Shown here one piece after another: positions 63,123 through 64,000 of a stretch of 64,000 bases of DNA. The position numbers and the translations under genes were made by a program. This DNA is from Ensifer sesbaniae (GTDB lineage Bacteria; Pseudomonadota; Alphaproteobacteria; Rhizobiales; Rhizobiaceae), in contig NZ_JABEKU010000002.1 in NCBI RefSeq assembly GCF_013283665.1, positions 1,114,863-1,178,862 on the forward strand. Reading direction: 5' to 3'. The notes under the pieces are model-generated. The model had not been told where the DNA came from. It saw only the letters and a program-made list of their open reading frames with translations, and made no database searches. Positions within the stretch are counted from its first letter, which is position 1; each line of letters begins with the position of its first letter.

Positions 63123-64000
63123 TCAGTGTCGCCTCGGTTCTCCAAAGATCGTGTCGATCTCTGCCGCAGACAGCCCACTGTCGCGCCCGACCACCTCGCG
63201 CAGCGACTTCCGTTCCGCCAGTGCTGTTCGGGCAAGGCATGCGGCCTGGGCATATCCTATGAGAGGATTGAGGGCTGCTGCAAGAACGAGGGAATCGTCG
63301 TGAAGCGCCCGGCAACGCTCTGCATCGGCCTCGATTCCTTCAATGCATCGAGTTCGCAGCGCGTCCATGCCTCGCGTCAGAAGCCGCATGGATTGGAGAA
63401 TGTTGAGCACGATGACAGGCTCCATCGCATTCAGCTGGAGTTGCCCGGCACTGGCTGCAAGTGTGACCACCATATCATTGCCGATCACCTGGAAGCCGAT
63501 CTGGTTCAGCATTTCTGGGATCACCGGATTGACCTTGCCCGGCATGATTGAAGAGCCCGCCTGCATGGCTGCAAGCCGGATTTCGCCGAAGCCCGCGCGC
63601 GGGCCGCTCGACAGGAGCCGTAGGTCGTTGCAGATCTTCGAAAGCTTCACTGCCATGCGTTTGAGAGCGCCCGAGATCGAAACGAAGGCGCCGGTGTCAG
63701 ACGTCGCCTCGACGAGGTTGCGCGCGGGTCGGAGAGTGATGCCAGAGATGCGGGACAGATGCGCACAGGCCGCAACAGAGAACTCCGCGGGCGCGTTGAC
63801 TCCTGTACCGATCGCGGTGCCACCCAAATTGACTTCGCGCATCAGCTCGGCGGCGCTGAGAAATTGTGCGACGTCTTCTTCCAATGTCTCCGCGAAGGCT
63901 TCGAACTCCTGCCCAAGTGACATCGGGACGGCATCCTGGAGCTGCGTCCTGCCAACCTTCAGGATGTCAGAGAAGGTTTCTCCCTTGCATCGAAACGAGG
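63123..64000 (-). CDS. Aspartate ammonia-lyase (class II fumarase/aspartase family), partial
   Basis: The last 292 or so residues of a lyase whose 5' end lies beyond base 64000; the frame is open to the edge. The family signature GSSIMPGKVNPV is present, with GGTAIGTGVNAP and TQLQDAVPMSLGQEF upstream. Members split aspartate to fumarate and ammonia or hydrate fumarate; the ASAGQLQLNAMEPVIVLNIL region is closer to aspartase. It starts the downstream set with the kinase-like, Lrp and methyltransferase genes. Confidence 0.88.
   Translation of the reverse strand, partial: SFRCKGETFSDILKVGRTQLQDAVPMSLGQEFEAFAETLEEDVAQFLSAAELMREVNLGGTAIGTGVNAPAEFSVAACAHLSRISGITLRPARNLVEATSDTGAFVSISGALKRMAVKLSKICNDLRLLSSGPRAGFGEIRLAAMQAGSSIMPGKVNPVIPEMLNQIGFQVIGNDMVVTLAASAGQLQLNAMEPVIVLNILQSMRLLTRGMDALRTRCIEGIEADAERCRALHDDSLVLAAALNPLIGYAQAACLARTALAERKSLREVVGRDSGLSAAEIDTIFGEPRRH

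Noticed and set aside
1-64000. CRISPR arrays, rRNA genes, replication or partition genes
   Set aside because: No regularly spaced repeats, rRNA segments or repABC-type genes were seen in either strand.

Overview
The window looks like an accessory replicon (megaplasmid or chromid type) of a fast-growing rhizobium, most probably Ensifer/Sinorhizobium. This rests on high GC, many ABC and TRAP uptake operons each with its own LacI, LysR or GntR regulator, several class III nucleotide cyclases, small rhizobial protein families, and a selenocysteine formate dehydrogenase block (fdoGHI-fdhE-selA-selB) in an order I recall from Sinorhizobium meliloti pSymA. That last comparison is from memory, not from a search.

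Layout. 1-1363: a LacI-type regulator with three identical 12-bp palindromes in front of it, facing a divergent gene that leaves the window. 1544-11906: a LysR-controlled aromatic island with two intradiol (hydroxyquinol-type) dioxygenases, a maleylacetate reductase, a FAD phenol-type hydroxylase and a five-gene LIV-type ABC transporter. It is predicted to import an aromatic acid or phenol and convert it through hydroxyquinol and maleylacetate to 3-oxoadipate. 12075-27011: the selenium block. It holds tRNA-Sec (selC), selB, a Sel1-repeat gene, selA, fdhE, fdoI, fdoH, fdoG with an in-frame UGA and a recognisable SECIS hairpin, and selD. A 3.2-kb island of decayed genes sits inside the selC locus and has split it: the 5' half of a second tRNA-Sec survives inside the 3' end of selB. 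27221-35625: a signalling region with a four-GAF histidine kinase, a receiver protein and a receiver-adenylate cyclase in one overlapping operon, then a DUF6894-like gene, an AHSA1/SRPBCC gene behind a broken ArsR gene, and a second cyclase with TPR repeats.

36499-43866: a carbohydrate ABC operon (MalK/G/F-type transporter, binding protein, sugar isomerase, Gfo/Idh/MocA dehydrogenase) with a divergent LacI regulator and a perfect operator. 44052-47460: small rhizobial genes, a CapA-like protein and a Tn3 transposase relic. 47687-57952: a sugar-acid cluster with a TRAP transporter, a XylX-type dehydratase, a FadR-type GntR regulator, a FAD D-2-hydroxyacid dehydrogenase and, divergently, DenD-like, LtnD-like and XylD-like enzymes. 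58078-59079: relics of dinB and of a ProQ/FinO gene. 59108-60082: a DnaQ-type exonuclease. 60916-64000: a minus-strand cluster of homocysteine methyltransferase, Lrp regulator, a homoserine-kinase-like protein lacking its catalytic aspartates, and an aspartase cut by the window edge.

The most unusual items are the split selC/selB locus, the predicted pseudokinase next to aspartase, the kinase-receiver-cyclase operon, the duplicated 200-bp element at 44052 and 60314, and the sugar-acid cluster whose enzyme set matches no complete pathway I know.
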